A stretch of DNA of 37,460 bases, taken from positions 1-37,460 of the forward strand of contig JAFXDL010000211.1 in NCBI GenBank assembly GCA_017516265.1, given 5' to 3'. The DNA is from Bacteroidaceae bacterium (GTDB lineage: Bacteria > Bacteroidota > Bacteroidia > Bacteroidales > Bacteroidaceae). Below the pieces are notes generated by a model. That model had not been told where the DNA came from and did no database searches. It saw only the letters and a program-made list of their open reading frames with translations. The translations under genes were made by a program, and so were the position numbers. Shown here one piece after another: positions 26,425-34,463 of the stretch; the stretch's first letter is position 1; every line of letters begins with the position of its first letter.

Positions 26425-27125
26425 TATCGGTTTGTATAGCTACTTATAACGGCGTAAATTACATAGAAGAACAATTGAGGTCTATCCTCTCCCAATTGTC
26501 GGAAGAGGATGAGGTCGTACTCTCTGACGATGGTTCTACGGACGGCACCTTGGAGGTCATCCGCCAGTTCGGTGACCCCCGTATCCGCATTCTTCCTTCC
26601 CGTCGTTTTGCTTCACCCATTCTCAATTTTGAATATACGTTGAGCCATGCCAAAGGCGACATCATCTTTTTGGCCGATCAGGACGACATCTGGATGCCCG
26701 ATAAGGTGAAGCGTACCTTGCCCAGCCTTGAACGGTATGATTGTGTGACCTCAGACTGTGTGGTGGTTGATGGTGATGACCAGGTTATCGACAATTCCTT
26801 TTTCAATCTCAATAATACCCATCGGGGAAAGTATTACAACCTGTTGGTCAAGAACGGTTATTTGGGCTGTTGCATGGCTTTCCGGCGCTGTATCCTTGAC
26901 AAGGCATTGCCTTTTCCTGCTGATGTTCCCATGCACGACATCTGGTTGGGAAATGTGTCAGCTTTCTTCTATAGCACCACATTTCTGGACGAACCGTTGA
27001 TTCGTTTCCGCAGGCATGACCACAATGCTTCACCCACAGCCAAGAAGAGTTCCTTCTCCCTGTGCCGGCGGTTGCAGTTCAGGTACAATGTCCTTCGGGG
27101 ATTGATAAACAGAAAATCAAAATGA
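26421..27125 (+). CDS. GT2 family glycosyltransferase 2
   Basis: 234 aa. CIATYNGVNYIEEQLRSIL, DDGSTDGTLEVI (about 37-48) and IFLADQDDIWMPDKVKR (about 80-96) define the same subfamily as the preceding enzyme. The C-terminus (FRRHDHNASP) also matches. Coupled by 4-base overlaps to both neighbouring GT2 genes. Acceptor sugar unknown. Confidence 0.88.
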   Translation: MISVCIATYNGVNYIEEQLRSILSQLSEEDEVVLSDDGSTDGTLEVIRQFGDPRIRILPSRRFASPILNFEYTLSHAKGDIIFLADQDDIWMPDKVKRTLPSLERYDCVTSDCVVVDGDDQVIDNSFFNLNNTHRGKYYNLLVKNGYLGCCMAFRRCILDKALPFPADVPMHDIWLGNVSAFFYSTTFLDEPLIRFRRHDHNASPTAKKSSFSLCRRLQFRYNVLRGLINRKSK

Positions 27126-27889
27126 AAGTTTCTATCATAACAGTAGCATACAACAGTGCGGCAACCATAGCCGACACGGTGCGCAGTGTCATGGCACAGA
27201 CCTACGATGACATTGAGTACATCGTCGTGGATGGCAACAGCCGTGACAATACCTTGGAAGTGTTGGAACCTTACCGGGAATTTATAGACCAGTTGGTGTC
27301 CGAGCCCGACAAGGGGTTATATGATGCCATGAACAAGGGTATCCGTATGGCTACGGGCGACATTGTTGGTATCCTCAATTCCGATGATTTCTTCACGTCG
27401 AACGACGTGGTTGAGTCGGTGGTGAATGCTTTCCGTCAGGATGCCTCGCTCGAGGCCGTGTATGCCGACCTTCATTTTGTGAAAGAGCCCGACCTGAAGA
27501 CCAATGTGCGCTACTTCTCTTCCAAGATGTTTGCTCCCTGGCTCTTCCGCTTTGGTTTCATGCCGGCTCATCCCACCTTTTATGTCAAGCGCGAGTGTTA
27601 CAACCGCTACGGATATTACGACCAGAGCCTCCGCATTGCTGCCGACTATGAACTGTTGCTCCGTTTCATCTATTGCAAGCGCATCAAGTGCAAGTATATC
27701 CATAAGGACCTTGTGACCATGCGTCTCGGCGGAGTCAGCACAGCCAATGTGCACAGCCGTTGGGACGGCTGCAAGGAGGAGGTCAAGGCTTGCCTTCAGA
27801 ACGGAGTCTATACCAATATGTGCATGATTCTGCTGAAGTACTTCTATAAGGTATTGGGCCTGCGTTGGTGGACGCACTTCAAAAAGTAG
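27122..27889 (+). CDS. GT2 family glycosyltransferase 3
   Basis: 255 aa from the ATG at 27122, which overlaps the previous stop; an in-frame start at 27062 would lie inside the previous gene. KVSIITVAYNSAATIADTV, VDGNSRDNTLEVLEPY (about 36-51) and ILNSDDFF (about 80-87) mark a WcaA/PGL-type GT2 different from the two before it. PAHPTFYVKRECY (about 142-154) is typical of this subgroup. Its 3' end overlaps the antisense HU-like gene by 11 bases. Confidence 0.88.
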   Translation: MKVSIITVAYNSAATIADTVRSVMAQTYDDIEYIVVDGNSRDNTLEVLEPYREFIDQLVSEPDKGLYDAMNKGIRMATGDIVGILNSDDFFTSNDVVESVVNAFRQDASLEAVYADLHFVKEPDLKTNVRYFSSKMFAPWLFRFGFMPAHPTFYVKRECYNRYGYYDQSLRIAADYELLLRFIYCKRIKCKYIHKDLVTMRLGGVSTANVHSRWDGCKEEVKACLQNGVYTNMCMILLKYFYKVLGLRWWTHFKK

Positions 27890-28532
27890 AGTTATTGAGT
27901 TCCGAAGTCGCGCTTCTTCTCACATACACTTTATTTGTTCCCCGTCCATCGGTATCGATGCCACTGGTGCGGTCGGAACGCAATTCCTTCAGTTCACGGC
28001 AGGCCGAGGTGCGTGAGAGGCCTGTAAGCTGTACATAATCTTTCAGACGCATGAATCCGTTTTCATCAATAAAATTGAGGGCAAGGGCTACGCGTTGTTC
28101 GCGTGTATAGGGCGATTTGCGCAGCCGGCTCACATGGCTCCGTTCCAGTTTACATTTCATGCTTACCTGCTTGACAAGTTGTTTGTCCGCTTTGATGTTC
28201 ACTCCATCCACACACAGGCTTTGAGCATTCCGCTTGGGCTCTTCTCCTTCCATACTGTCCATCTCCTTGAACCGTTTGAGACCTACTGTAGCCTTGAACG
28301 TACCGATGCCATCGATGCTCACTGTGTATCCCATGCCTATCAGTTCGGCCAATGTTTCGGACGCCTGCGTCAGTACCGCTATCGCTGTACCTTGCGTCAT
28401 TCCTCCGTGGCGGGTCATAATTTTGATAAACTCCTCCATCCCAATGTTACGGATGGTTTTCATGCGGTAATGGGCTTTGGTTTCTCCATCACCTCTCATG
28501 TCCGGCATTTCTTGCTTGATGTACTGGGCCAT
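27879..28532 (-). CDS. HU-like DNA-binding protein with C-terminal winged helix
   Basis: 217 aa from the ATG at 28532, chosen because family members start MAQYIKQEMPD; an in-frame ATG at 28568 would add 12 residues. Residues 1-125 are the HU/IHF-like 'HU-HIG' domain of Bacteroidales (GGMTQGTAIAVLTQASETL, then GYTVSIDGIGTFKATVG). Residues about 145-205 look like a winged helix (TREQRVALALNFIDENG, LTGLSRTSACRELKEL). Such HU-like proteins often sit near capsule loci and mobile regions. It is antisense to the locus, has its own -7 box at 28580-28587, and its end overlaps the third glycosyltransferase gene. Target sites are unknown. Confidence 0.8.
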   Translation of the reverse strand: MAQYIKQEMPDMRGDGETKAHYRMKTIRNIGMEEFIKIMTRHGGMTQGTAIAVLTQASETLAELIGMGYTVSIDGIGTFKATVGLKRFKEMDSMEGEEPKRNAQSLCVDGVNIKADKQLVKQVSMKCKLERSHVSRLRKSPYTREQRVALALNFIDENGFMRLKDYVQLTGLSRTSACRELKELRSDRTSGIDTDGRGTNKVYVRRSATSELNNSTF

Positions 28533-28579
28533 ACTGTTCTTTTTTTCTTTTAAGGGGTTATAATTCACTTAATACCCTG

Positions 28580-28587
28580 CAAAGATA
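28580..28587 (-). promoter_or_regulatory. HU-like gene -7 box (TATCTTTG)
   Basis: Minus-strand TTTGTATCTTTGC context, identical in its core to the hipBA and wzi-like gene promoters; 47 bases before the ATG at 28532. Confidence 0.65.
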
Positions 28588-28643
28588 CAAATGGTTGGCT
28601 GTGTCTTTTTGTAGGTAGCTGTATGGATAAATCCTGTGAAAGA

Positions 28644-28674
28644 TTGCTTTTTTCGCAGGAATGCACTATCTTTG
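28644..28674 (+). promoter_or_regulatory. Promoter-like -33/-7 pair at the edge of a decayed gene
   Basis: TTG at 28644-28646 and TATCTTTG at 28667-28674 are 20 bases apart, a good Bacteroides promoter. It overlaps the 5' end of the PF09820 remnant and may be the remains of another gene's promoter now feeding hipBA. Confidence 0.45.
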
Positions 28675-28843
28675 CCTGAAATATCAGTACGACGGCTATC
28701 ATTTCAGCGACAATCTGACGGACATCTACAACCCTTTCAGTCTGCTCAATGCCTTTGCTGTGCAACGGGTGGACGACTATCTTCCGAGACAGGGACGGTC
28801 AGCGATTGGGCTGTGGAGTAATAAGGTGGAGAGGTTGGAATAA
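28667..28843 (+). pseudogene. Remnant of an AAA-ATPase_like (PF09820) gene
   Basis: An open frame from 28661 encodes 60 residues. Its part LKYQYDGYHFSDNLTDIYNP followed by FSLLNAF matches the conserved YDGYHFS...DIYNPFSLLNA block found in the middle of the Bacteroidales AAA-ATPase/PD-(D/E)XK family. After VDDY the expected WF.TGTPTFL motif is broken: the ETGTVSDW sequence appears in a neighbouring frame (around 28789-28812), a sign of frameshift. The intact family is over 500 aa; here the P-loop part and nuclease domain are missing. I read it as a short decayed remnant left by an earlier insertion or deletion. Confidence 0.6.
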
Positions 28844-28844
28844 T

Positions 28845-28899
28845 CTATAAAAAAATATAGCTTATCTTCGCTTTTTAGGGTTAATCTGTAAAAATATAG
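28845..28899. promoter_or_regulatory. Two candidate HipB operators
   Basis: CTATA-N6-TATAG (28845-28860) and CTGTA-N4-TATAG (28886-28899) are two related palindromes within a longer direct repeat (TAATCT.TAAAAA..TATAG at 28841-28860 and 28882-28899). The second lies where the -33 region of the hipBA promoter should be, as expected for autorepression. Confidence 0.5.
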
Positions 28900-28910
28900 A
28901 GATTATTTTG

Positions 28911-28918
28911 TATCTTTG
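28911..28918 (+). promoter_or_regulatory. hipBA -7 box (TATCTTTG)
   Basis: Exact TAnnTTTG match in a TTTTGTATCTTTG context, 28 bases before the hipB ATG. Confidence 0.65.
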
Positions 28919-28946
28919 TGGCGGATTATAAAAAGAGAATAGCCTT

Positions 28947-29270
28947 ATGTGGACAGAAATGAGTGACCTTGCCGTCATCCGTAGATTAGGTGAACGTTTG
29001 AAAGCTGTTCGTATCCGTATGGATATGACACAGGAGGATTTGGCCCGTCAAGCTGGTACAAACAGTCTGACTGTCGCCAATCTTGAAAAAGGAAAGTCTG
29101 TCACAGTTGCCAATTTGGTGCGGATTATGCGTGCGTTGGACATGCTGGAGAATCTGGAAGAGGCATTCCCTGCCCCTAAAATCAGTCCTATTTTATTGAA
29201 GAAGCTGCAAGGCCGACAAGTAAAGCGCGTGCGGAAATCAGCAAGAGAGGAGGATTCGCTGTATGGATGA
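28947..29270 (+). CDS. hipB: XRE-type antitoxin HipB
   Basis: 107 aa. Residues about 10-65 are a helix-turn-helix XRE domain (LGERLKAVRIRMDMTQEDLARQ, then TVANLEKGKSVTVANLVRIMRALDML). The C-terminal tail is basic (KKLQGRQVKRVRKSAREED). It would bind the HipA kinase and repress the operon. It overlaps hipA by 8 bases, the usual antitoxin-first layout, and palindromic operators lie just upstream. A second in-frame ATG follows four codons later. Confidence 0.88.
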   Translation: MWTEMSDLAVIRRLGERLKAVRIRMDMTQEDLARQAGTNSLTVANLEKGKSVTVANLVRIMRALDMLENLEEAFPAPKISPILLKKLQGRQVKRVRKSAREEDSLYG

Positions 29271-30558
29271 ATTGATTGTAGATGTAAGGCTTTGGGGGCA
29301 GTTGGTCGGTTCGCTGTATTGGGACAGTGATAAGGAAGCGGCCGTCTTTGAATATGAAAGGGGCTTCTTGCGCAATGGATGGGAAGTCTCTCCACTTGTC
29401 ATGCCTTTGTCAAAAGGACAGTCGCCACAACAATTCTTACAGAATCGGAACAAATGTTTCAGTGGCTTGCCAGGAATGGTGGCTGATAGTTTGCCCGATG
29501 CCTTTGGTAATCAGATTATAAACGAATGGTTTGTCAGTAAGGGACTTCCCATGCAGGAGATTACTCCTTTGGACCGCCTGTGCTATGTCGGCAAACGTGC
29601 TATGGGAGCGTTGGAATTTGAACCGAGCAGGCATGTAGAAGGTTTGGATGAGTCTTCCATTGTGTATCTGCATGAATTGACAGCTCTTGCAGAATCAGTC
29701 TTTGCCGAACGGACTGATTTTCAAGACAAACTACAGCAAAGTGACAAGTCTGTTATCGACATTTTGAAGGTGGGAACCTCGGCAGGCGGAGCCAAGCCAA
29801 AAGCAATCATTGCTTACAATGATGAAACAGGTGAAGTGCGTTCAGGGCAAGTAGAAGCACCGGAGGGATTTGGCTATTGGTTGCTGAAATTTGACGGAGG
29901 AAGATATGCTGAGCATTCTCAATTGTCGGATAATCCACGAGGAATAGGTAACATAGAATATGCCTATTATCTGATGGCAAAAGAGTGTGGAATCCGTATG
30001 TCAGAATGTCGATTATTGTCCGATGGCGAGCAGAGTCACTTTATGACCCGCCGGTTTGACCGTACGGCAAAAGGGGATAAGTTGCACATGCAGACATTGG
30101 CAGGATTGGCTCATTTGGATAGGGATCAGCGTCACTCTTACGAGCAAATTTTCGAGATTCTTCGTAAAATGAAATTCGGTATGCCCGAACGGGAGCAGAT
30201 TTATCGTCGTATGGTATTTAATGTCGTCATGCGTAATCATGATGACCATACCAAGAATTTCTCTTTTCTTATGGACAGAAGAGGGAAATGGAGTCTTGCT
30301 CCTGCTTATGACCTCTGTTATTCCTATTCGCCGAATGGACGATGGACATCACGACATCAACTGTCATTGAATGGAAAGCAGGACGGTTTCGAGCGTAAAG
30401 ATTTGTTGGATGTGGCAAGGAACGTAGGTATCAACGGGGCAGAACAGATAATAGAACAAATTGTCCACGTTGCATCCTTATGGGAGCAATATGCAGATGA
30501 AGCAGGTGTACCTGTTTCTTTTGTCCGCAGTATTCAGAAGGAATTGTTGCTATTGTAA
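29263..30558 (+). CDS. hipA: HipA-family serine/threonine kinase toxin
   Basis: 431 aa, a full-length HipA. The N-terminal couple_hipA domain (about 1-120) includes GMVADSLPDAFGN. The activation-loop equivalent GTSAGGAKPK (171-180) carries the serine corresponding to the autophosphorylated Ser150 of E. coli HipA. The catalytic loop RNHDDHTKN (324-332, Asp327) and APAYDL (about 346-351) complete the kinase site, so the toxin appears active. E. coli HipA phosphorylates glutamyl-tRNA synthetase; the target here is unknown. It is followed after 21 bases by the FrhB-like polysaccharide gene on the same strand. Confidence 0.92.
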   Translation: MDELIVDVRLWGQLVGSLYWDSDKEAAVFEYERGFLRNGWEVSPLVMPLSKGQSPQQFLQNRNKCFSGLPGMVADSLPDAFGNQIINEWFVSKGLPMQEITPLDRLCYVGKRAMGALEFEPSRHVEGLDESSIVYLHELTALAESVFAERTDFQDKLQQSDKSVIDILKVGTSAGGAKPKAIIAYNDETGEVRSGQVEAPEGFGYWLLKFDGGRYAEHSQLSDNPRGIGNIEYAYYLMAKECGIRMSECRLLSDGEQSHFMTRRFDRTAKGDKLHMQTLAGLAHLDRDQRHSYEQIFEILRKMKFGMPEREQIYRRMVFNVVMRNHDDHTKNFSFLMDRRGKWSLAPAYDLCYSYSPNGRWTSRHQLSLNGKQDGFERKDLLDVARNVGINGAEQIIEQIVHVASLWEQYADEAGVPVSFVRSIQKELLLL

Positions 30559-30579
30559 GTATGGAAAGAGTTATTTAGA

Positions 30580-31554
30580 ATGATACAGTGTAACGATATA
30601 ATATTGGCTTATTCAAATGATACAGAGGTCCGACAGCGTGCGACCTCTGGAGGTATTGGTAGTTCTTTGGTGAACAGGTTGTTTGCACAGGGAAGAATAA
30701 ATTCGGCCATATCGTTTGAATATGATAAAAAGTTATTGGGATACAGACCGCGTATTGTCGCTTCGGCAGAAGACTATACGGTTTCGGGAAGCATTTATCA
30801 TGAAATAAATCTATATGCTTATATCCGTGAACACATAGGGGAAATCAAGAGTCCGTTTTTGTGCTTTGCTTTACCTTGTCAAGTGAATCCGATAAAAAAA
30901 ATGTTGGAAAAGCAGGGGATAGAGTCATATATAATCGAACTGACCTGCTCTTCGCAGCAATCGTTTGAGGCCACGGAGTATTTGTTGAAGCGGGTAGGGG
31001 TGAGCAAGGAGAATGTTTCTTCTATCCGGTATCGTGGTGACGGTTGGCCTGGAGGAATTTGTATTACGTTGAAGGATGGTAGTTGTGTGAGAGTTCCTAA
31101 TAACAATTCCATTTGGATGCAGATTTTTCAATCCCATCTGTTTGTGATGCCTCGTTGCTTCTATTGCCAACCTGTCCGTGAAACCATGTCGGACATCAAA
31201 TTGGCAGACCCTTGGGAAATAGATATTATTGGAAAAGAAACGCAGGGGCGCTCGTTGTGCCATGTGAAGAGTGGACGCATGGCTGAAATCCTGAATGGTA
31301 TGGTTGATGAAGAATTCATAACGTATGAAAAAAGGCAGATGGCCGATTTCTTGTATTCGCAGCGAGGAGTGATTGCCCGTAAAACATACAATCTGCATCA
31401 TTTACGGTTTACCAAGTGGATAAAATCTGTTTTAGGCAATAAATGGTATAGGAAATCCGTTTTAAGTTCAACATTCCTGTTCCGGGTGCATTGTTTTCTG
31501 TACACGTATGGTTACAGATGTTTGCACAAACTTGAAAATCTGCGGGAACATTGA
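30580..31554 (+). CDS. FrhB-like protein (F420 hydrogenase beta subunit C-terminal domain) of a polysaccharide locus
   Basis: 324 aa. VRQRATSGGIGSSLVNRL (about 17-34), LCFALPCQVNPIKKMLE (about 94-110) and MPRCFYCQPVRETMSDIKLAD (about 190-210) are the hallmarks of the FrhB_FdhB C-terminal family found beside polysaccharide pyruvyl transferases. Typical family members of about 400 aa begin with a 2[4Fe-4S] ferredoxin domain; that region is absent here and the protein starts directly at the conserved AYSNDTEVRQRATSGG block. Only CFYC remains as a cysteine pair. The likely role is in making or modifying a sugar of the repeat unit; the reaction is not established. Confidence 0.8.
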   Translation: MIQCNDIILAYSNDTEVRQRATSGGIGSSLVNRLFAQGRINSAISFEYDKKLLGYRPRIVASAEDYTVSGSIYHEINLYAYIREHIGEIKSPFLCFALPCQVNPIKKMLEKQGIESYIIELTCSSQQSFEATEYLLKRVGVSKENVSSIRYRGDGWPGGICITLKDGSCVRVPNNNSIWMQIFQSHLFVMPRCFYCQPVRETMSDIKLADPWEIDIIGKETQGRSLCHVKSGRMAEILNGMVDEEFITYEKRQMADFLYSQRGVIARKTYNLHHLRFTKWIKSVLGNKWYRKSVLSSTFLFRVHCFLYTYGYRCLHKLENLREH

Positions 31555-31582
31555 TAATTGGAGATAATAGAGAAAGGAAGAT

Positions 31583-32836
31583 ATGACATTTCTTATCGTA
31601 GAACAACCTGTAAATAATCGGGGAGACGAGTCGGCACATCGTGGATTTGTCAACCGTTTGTCAATGACATATCCCGATGCCAAGATACAAGTCCTATTTT
31701 TTGAAAAGCTTGAAGTTGAGGTGGACGAAATGCGTGTAGTCCGTCCTAATGTGGAATATATCAACATCCCGACAAAACATCGCATTTTTGCTCCGCACCG
31801 TATGATTAAGTTGTGGATGATGTTGGGATTGCCCAAAATGTTGCATACATTGCCTTTGATAAGGAAGGTAAGGCAATTGTATCAACAGGCTGATTATATT
31901 GTTTGTGCTCCAGGCGGTATTGATATGGGAGGTTTTCAGAATTGGGTACATTTGGCCTTGTTGCATTTGGCTAAGGAGCAAGGTAAGAAAATACTCTATT
32001 TTGCACGTTCTATAGGACCGTTCCCTACGGCTACATGTTTCAATCGGCGTTTCAAAACATATAGTATGGAACTGTTGAACTATTTCAGTTTCCTCTCTTT
32101 GCGTGACGCAAAGTCACAAGCATTGGCACGGGAAATGGGAGTTCCGTTTGTCCCAACCATAGACTCTGCATTTTTACATTATACCCCCGAAGAGTTTCCT
32201 GTTTTATTTTCTCAACAGATAGGTGAAAGTGAATATATGGTTTTGGTGCCCAATTCTTTGGCTTGGCATCATGACTTTACCAGTTATACGTATGACGATA
32301 TACGTGTTTTTTGGGTAATGCTGACCAATCGTTTGTTACAAGAATATCCAAACTTGAAAATAGCCATGCTGCCACAGACGGTTCATTATGGAGCATTTGT
32401 GTCATTGCCTGATGGCTATAAGTTCTTCTGTCGTATTCGTGAAGAGTCTGTAGCTCCTGAGCGGATTGTGGTTCTTGAAGAACAGTATGGTTCCAATATT
32501 CAGCAACACATCATATCCAAAGCTCGATTCCTTATCGGAGCCCGTTATCATTCTGTCATTTTCTCCATCAATCAGGGGCGTCCGTTCATCTCGTTGTGCT
32601 ATGAGCATAAGATGAAGGGGGTTACAGATATGTTGGGTATTGAAGACGTGAATATCCTTGAACTCTTTGATGGTACGCCTCTTGATGAAAGCAGGATGGC
32701 ACAGTTTGTTAGCCGAGTGATAGATATGACACATCGGATAACTTCTAATGAGAAGAATGGTGAACGTGCTCGTGAAATAGCGAATGAAGGCTTTGCTGCA
32801 TTGACCACTTTCTTGGCTGAGGATATGAAACGATAG
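31583..32836 (+). CDS. Polysaccharide pyruvyl transferase family protein
   Basis: 417 aa. NNRGDESAHRGFVNRL (about 11-26), CAPGGIDMGGFQN (about 111-123), YFARSIGPFP (about 139-148), SLRDAKSQALAREMG (about 174-188) and the C-terminal GARYHSVIFSINQGRPFISL (about 319-338) match PF04230, whose known members (e.g. CsaB, WcaK, PssM) transfer a pyruvyl ketal from PEP to a sugar. Some homologues may act as glycosyltransferases since the fold is GT-B. It forms a typical pair with the FrhB-like gene. Confidence 0.85.
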   Translation: MTFLIVEQPVNNRGDESAHRGFVNRLSMTYPDAKIQVLFFEKLEVEVDEMRVVRPNVEYINIPTKHRIFAPHRMIKLWMMLGLPKMLHTLPLIRKVRQLYQQADYIVCAPGGIDMGGFQNWVHLALLHLAKEQGKKILYFARSIGPFPTATCFNRRFKTYSMELLNYFSFLSLRDAKSQALAREMGVPFVPTIDSAFLHYTPEEFPVLFSQQIGESEYMVLVPNSLAWHHDFTSYTYDDIRVFWVMLTNRLLQEYPNLKIAMLPQTVHYGAFVSLPDGYKFFCRIREESVAPERIVVLEEQYGSNIQQHIISKARFLIGARYHSVIFSINQGRPFISLCYEHKMKGVTDMLGIEDVNILELFDGTPLDESRMAQFVSRVIDMTHRITSNEKNGERAREIANEGFAALTTFLAEDMKR

Positions 32837-32847
32837 ATGAGGATATC

Positions 32848-34380
32848 ATGAACAAGGCACATCGGATTGCATATAACACAGTGGCATTGTATGCCAACAT
32901 GGTAGTGACCATGCTGGTTACATTGTTGGGCACGCGCTTTGTGCTTGAAGCGCTGGGCAAACAAGATTATGCCCTCTATACATTGCTGACGAGTATGGTG
33001 CTGATGCTTTCGTTTGTGAATGTGGCCATGGCCAATGCCACGCAGCGTTATCTCTCTTTCTCTTTGGGTGCTGAAGACAAAGTGCGAGTGAAAGAGATTT
33101 TTTATAACAGTACGGTTATTCATGCGGTGATAGCCCTGCTTTTAGGTGTCCTGTTGTTGGGTATAGGCCTTCCTGCTGTTCATGGTTGGTTGGATATACC
33201 TCAAGTCTTGCAAAATAAAGCAGTAGTGGTATTGTTGTGTATGATAGCGGGTGTTGTCTGTACGGTACTTTCTGTTCCCTTTGAGGCAACAATGAATGCA
33301 CACGAGGATATATTTGTCATTGCAGGTATCAGTGCTTTGGAGGCTGTCTGCAAATTGGTGGCGGCTATTGTCGTTTTGCATATAGAAGAGCATCGTTTAA
33401 TTGTTTATTCTGTATTGATTATGTGTGCCAGCCTGATGGCTTTTGGGTGTAAACGGATGTATAGTCGTCGGCATTATGAAGAGACGCATTACACATGGCA
33501 TAGGGTTCAAGATTTTCAGTTGATAAAGGATATGATGGGGTTTGCCGGATGGAACCTGATAGGTGTCGGTTGTTCGTTGGTGCGTTATCAAGGGGCTGCA
33601 ATCTTATTGAACCGCTTCTTCGGTTTGTTGATAAATGCCGGATATGGTGTGGCACAGCAGGTCAACTCCTTTTTGTTGTTTTTTGCAAACTCAGCCGTGC
33701 GTCCCATGCGTCCGCATATCGTAAAGAGTGAAGGGGCAGGAGAGCACCTTCAGATGATCAGATTGGCAAATTCGACATCCCGGATTACTTCATTGATGCT
33801 TTCTATGGTCATTGTGCCATTGTATATCAATATGCCCTTTGTCTTGAACGTTTGGTTGACGGATGTGCCTTATGGGGCGTTGGAGTTTTGTAGAGGATTT
33901 CTTGCTATAACTCTGATTGGACAACTTTCTATAGGCTTACAGATAGCTTTGGAGAGTGTAGGGCGTATCAAACGTCAGCATCTGATAGTAGGAACAATGC
34001 ATATATTGCCCATACCTGTTGCATATATTTTGTTTAAATACGGATTCTCTTATACCTTTATTATCTATAGTATCATTATAGAAGAAATCTTAGGTTTGTT
34101 CGTTAGAGCATATATCGCACGGAAAGATGCAGATTTTCCTCTTAAATCATTTATGGTAGGACATATTGTTCCCTGTGTGTCAAGTGTCGTCATTTCTTTT
34201 GCTGTCTCTACATATATAGCAGGATTATGTGGAGAAGGTTGGATGCGTTTGTTTGTCAGTACAGGGACTAGCGTGTTGTCTTTGGTTGTATTGGCTTATC
34301 TCTTCTGTTTGACAACGTGGGAAAAAGAAAAACTGCATTCTCTGTTCTCTGCTATTGTGTCCAAACTGAGGAGGAAATAA
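32848..34380 (+). CDS. Wzx-like flippase (MATE/MOP superfamily)
   Basis: 510 aa with about twelve to fourteen hydrophobic helices and the Polysacc_synt layout: the first helix at about 8-30 (YNTVALYANMVVTMLVTLLG), then GTRFVLEALGKQDYALYTLL, a signature of Bacteroidetes LPS/exopolysaccharide flippases. It moves undecaprenyl-linked repeat units to the periplasmic face for the Wzy-like polymerase. Last gene on the plus strand of the locus; a stem-loop follows. Confidence 0.88.
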   Translation: MNKAHRIAYNTVALYANMVVTMLVTLLGTRFVLEALGKQDYALYTLLTSMVLMLSFVNVAMANATQRYLSFSLGAEDKVRVKEIFYNSTVIHAVIALLLGVLLLGIGLPAVHGWLDIPQVLQNKAVVVLLCMIAGVVCTVLSVPFEATMNAHEDIFVIAGISALEAVCKLVAAIVVLHIEEHRLIVYSVLIMCASLMAFGCKRMYSRRHYEETHYTWHRVQDFQLIKDMMGFAGWNLIGVGCSLVRYQGAAILLNRFFGLLINAGYGVAQQVNSFLLFFANSAVRPMRPHIVKSEGAGEHLQMIRLANSTSRITSLMLSMVIVPLYINMPFVLNVWLTDVPYGALEFCRGFLAITLIGQLSIGLQIALESVGRIKRQHLIVGTMHILPIPVAYILFKYGFSYTFIIYSIIIEEILGLFVRAYIARKDADFPLKSFMVGHIVPCVSSVVISFAVSTYIAGLCGEGWMRLFVSTGTSVLSLVVLAYLFCLTTWEKEKLHSLFSAIVSKLRRK

Positions 34381-34385
34381 TAAAA

Positions 34386-34415
34386 AAACGGCTGGAGTTC
34401 AATTCTCAGCCGTTT
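34386..34415. terminator. Rho-independent terminator between convergent operons
   Basis: Stem AAACGGCTG (34386-34394) / CAGCCGTTT (34407-34415). A seven-T run follows on the minus strand, so it is strongest for the sugar-transferase transcript, and it also closes the plus-strand flippase transcript. Confidence 0.8.
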
Positions 34416-34463
34416 CTGTATTCTTCTATAAATTAATGTTGCAGTATCTATTTCTCCTATCCA

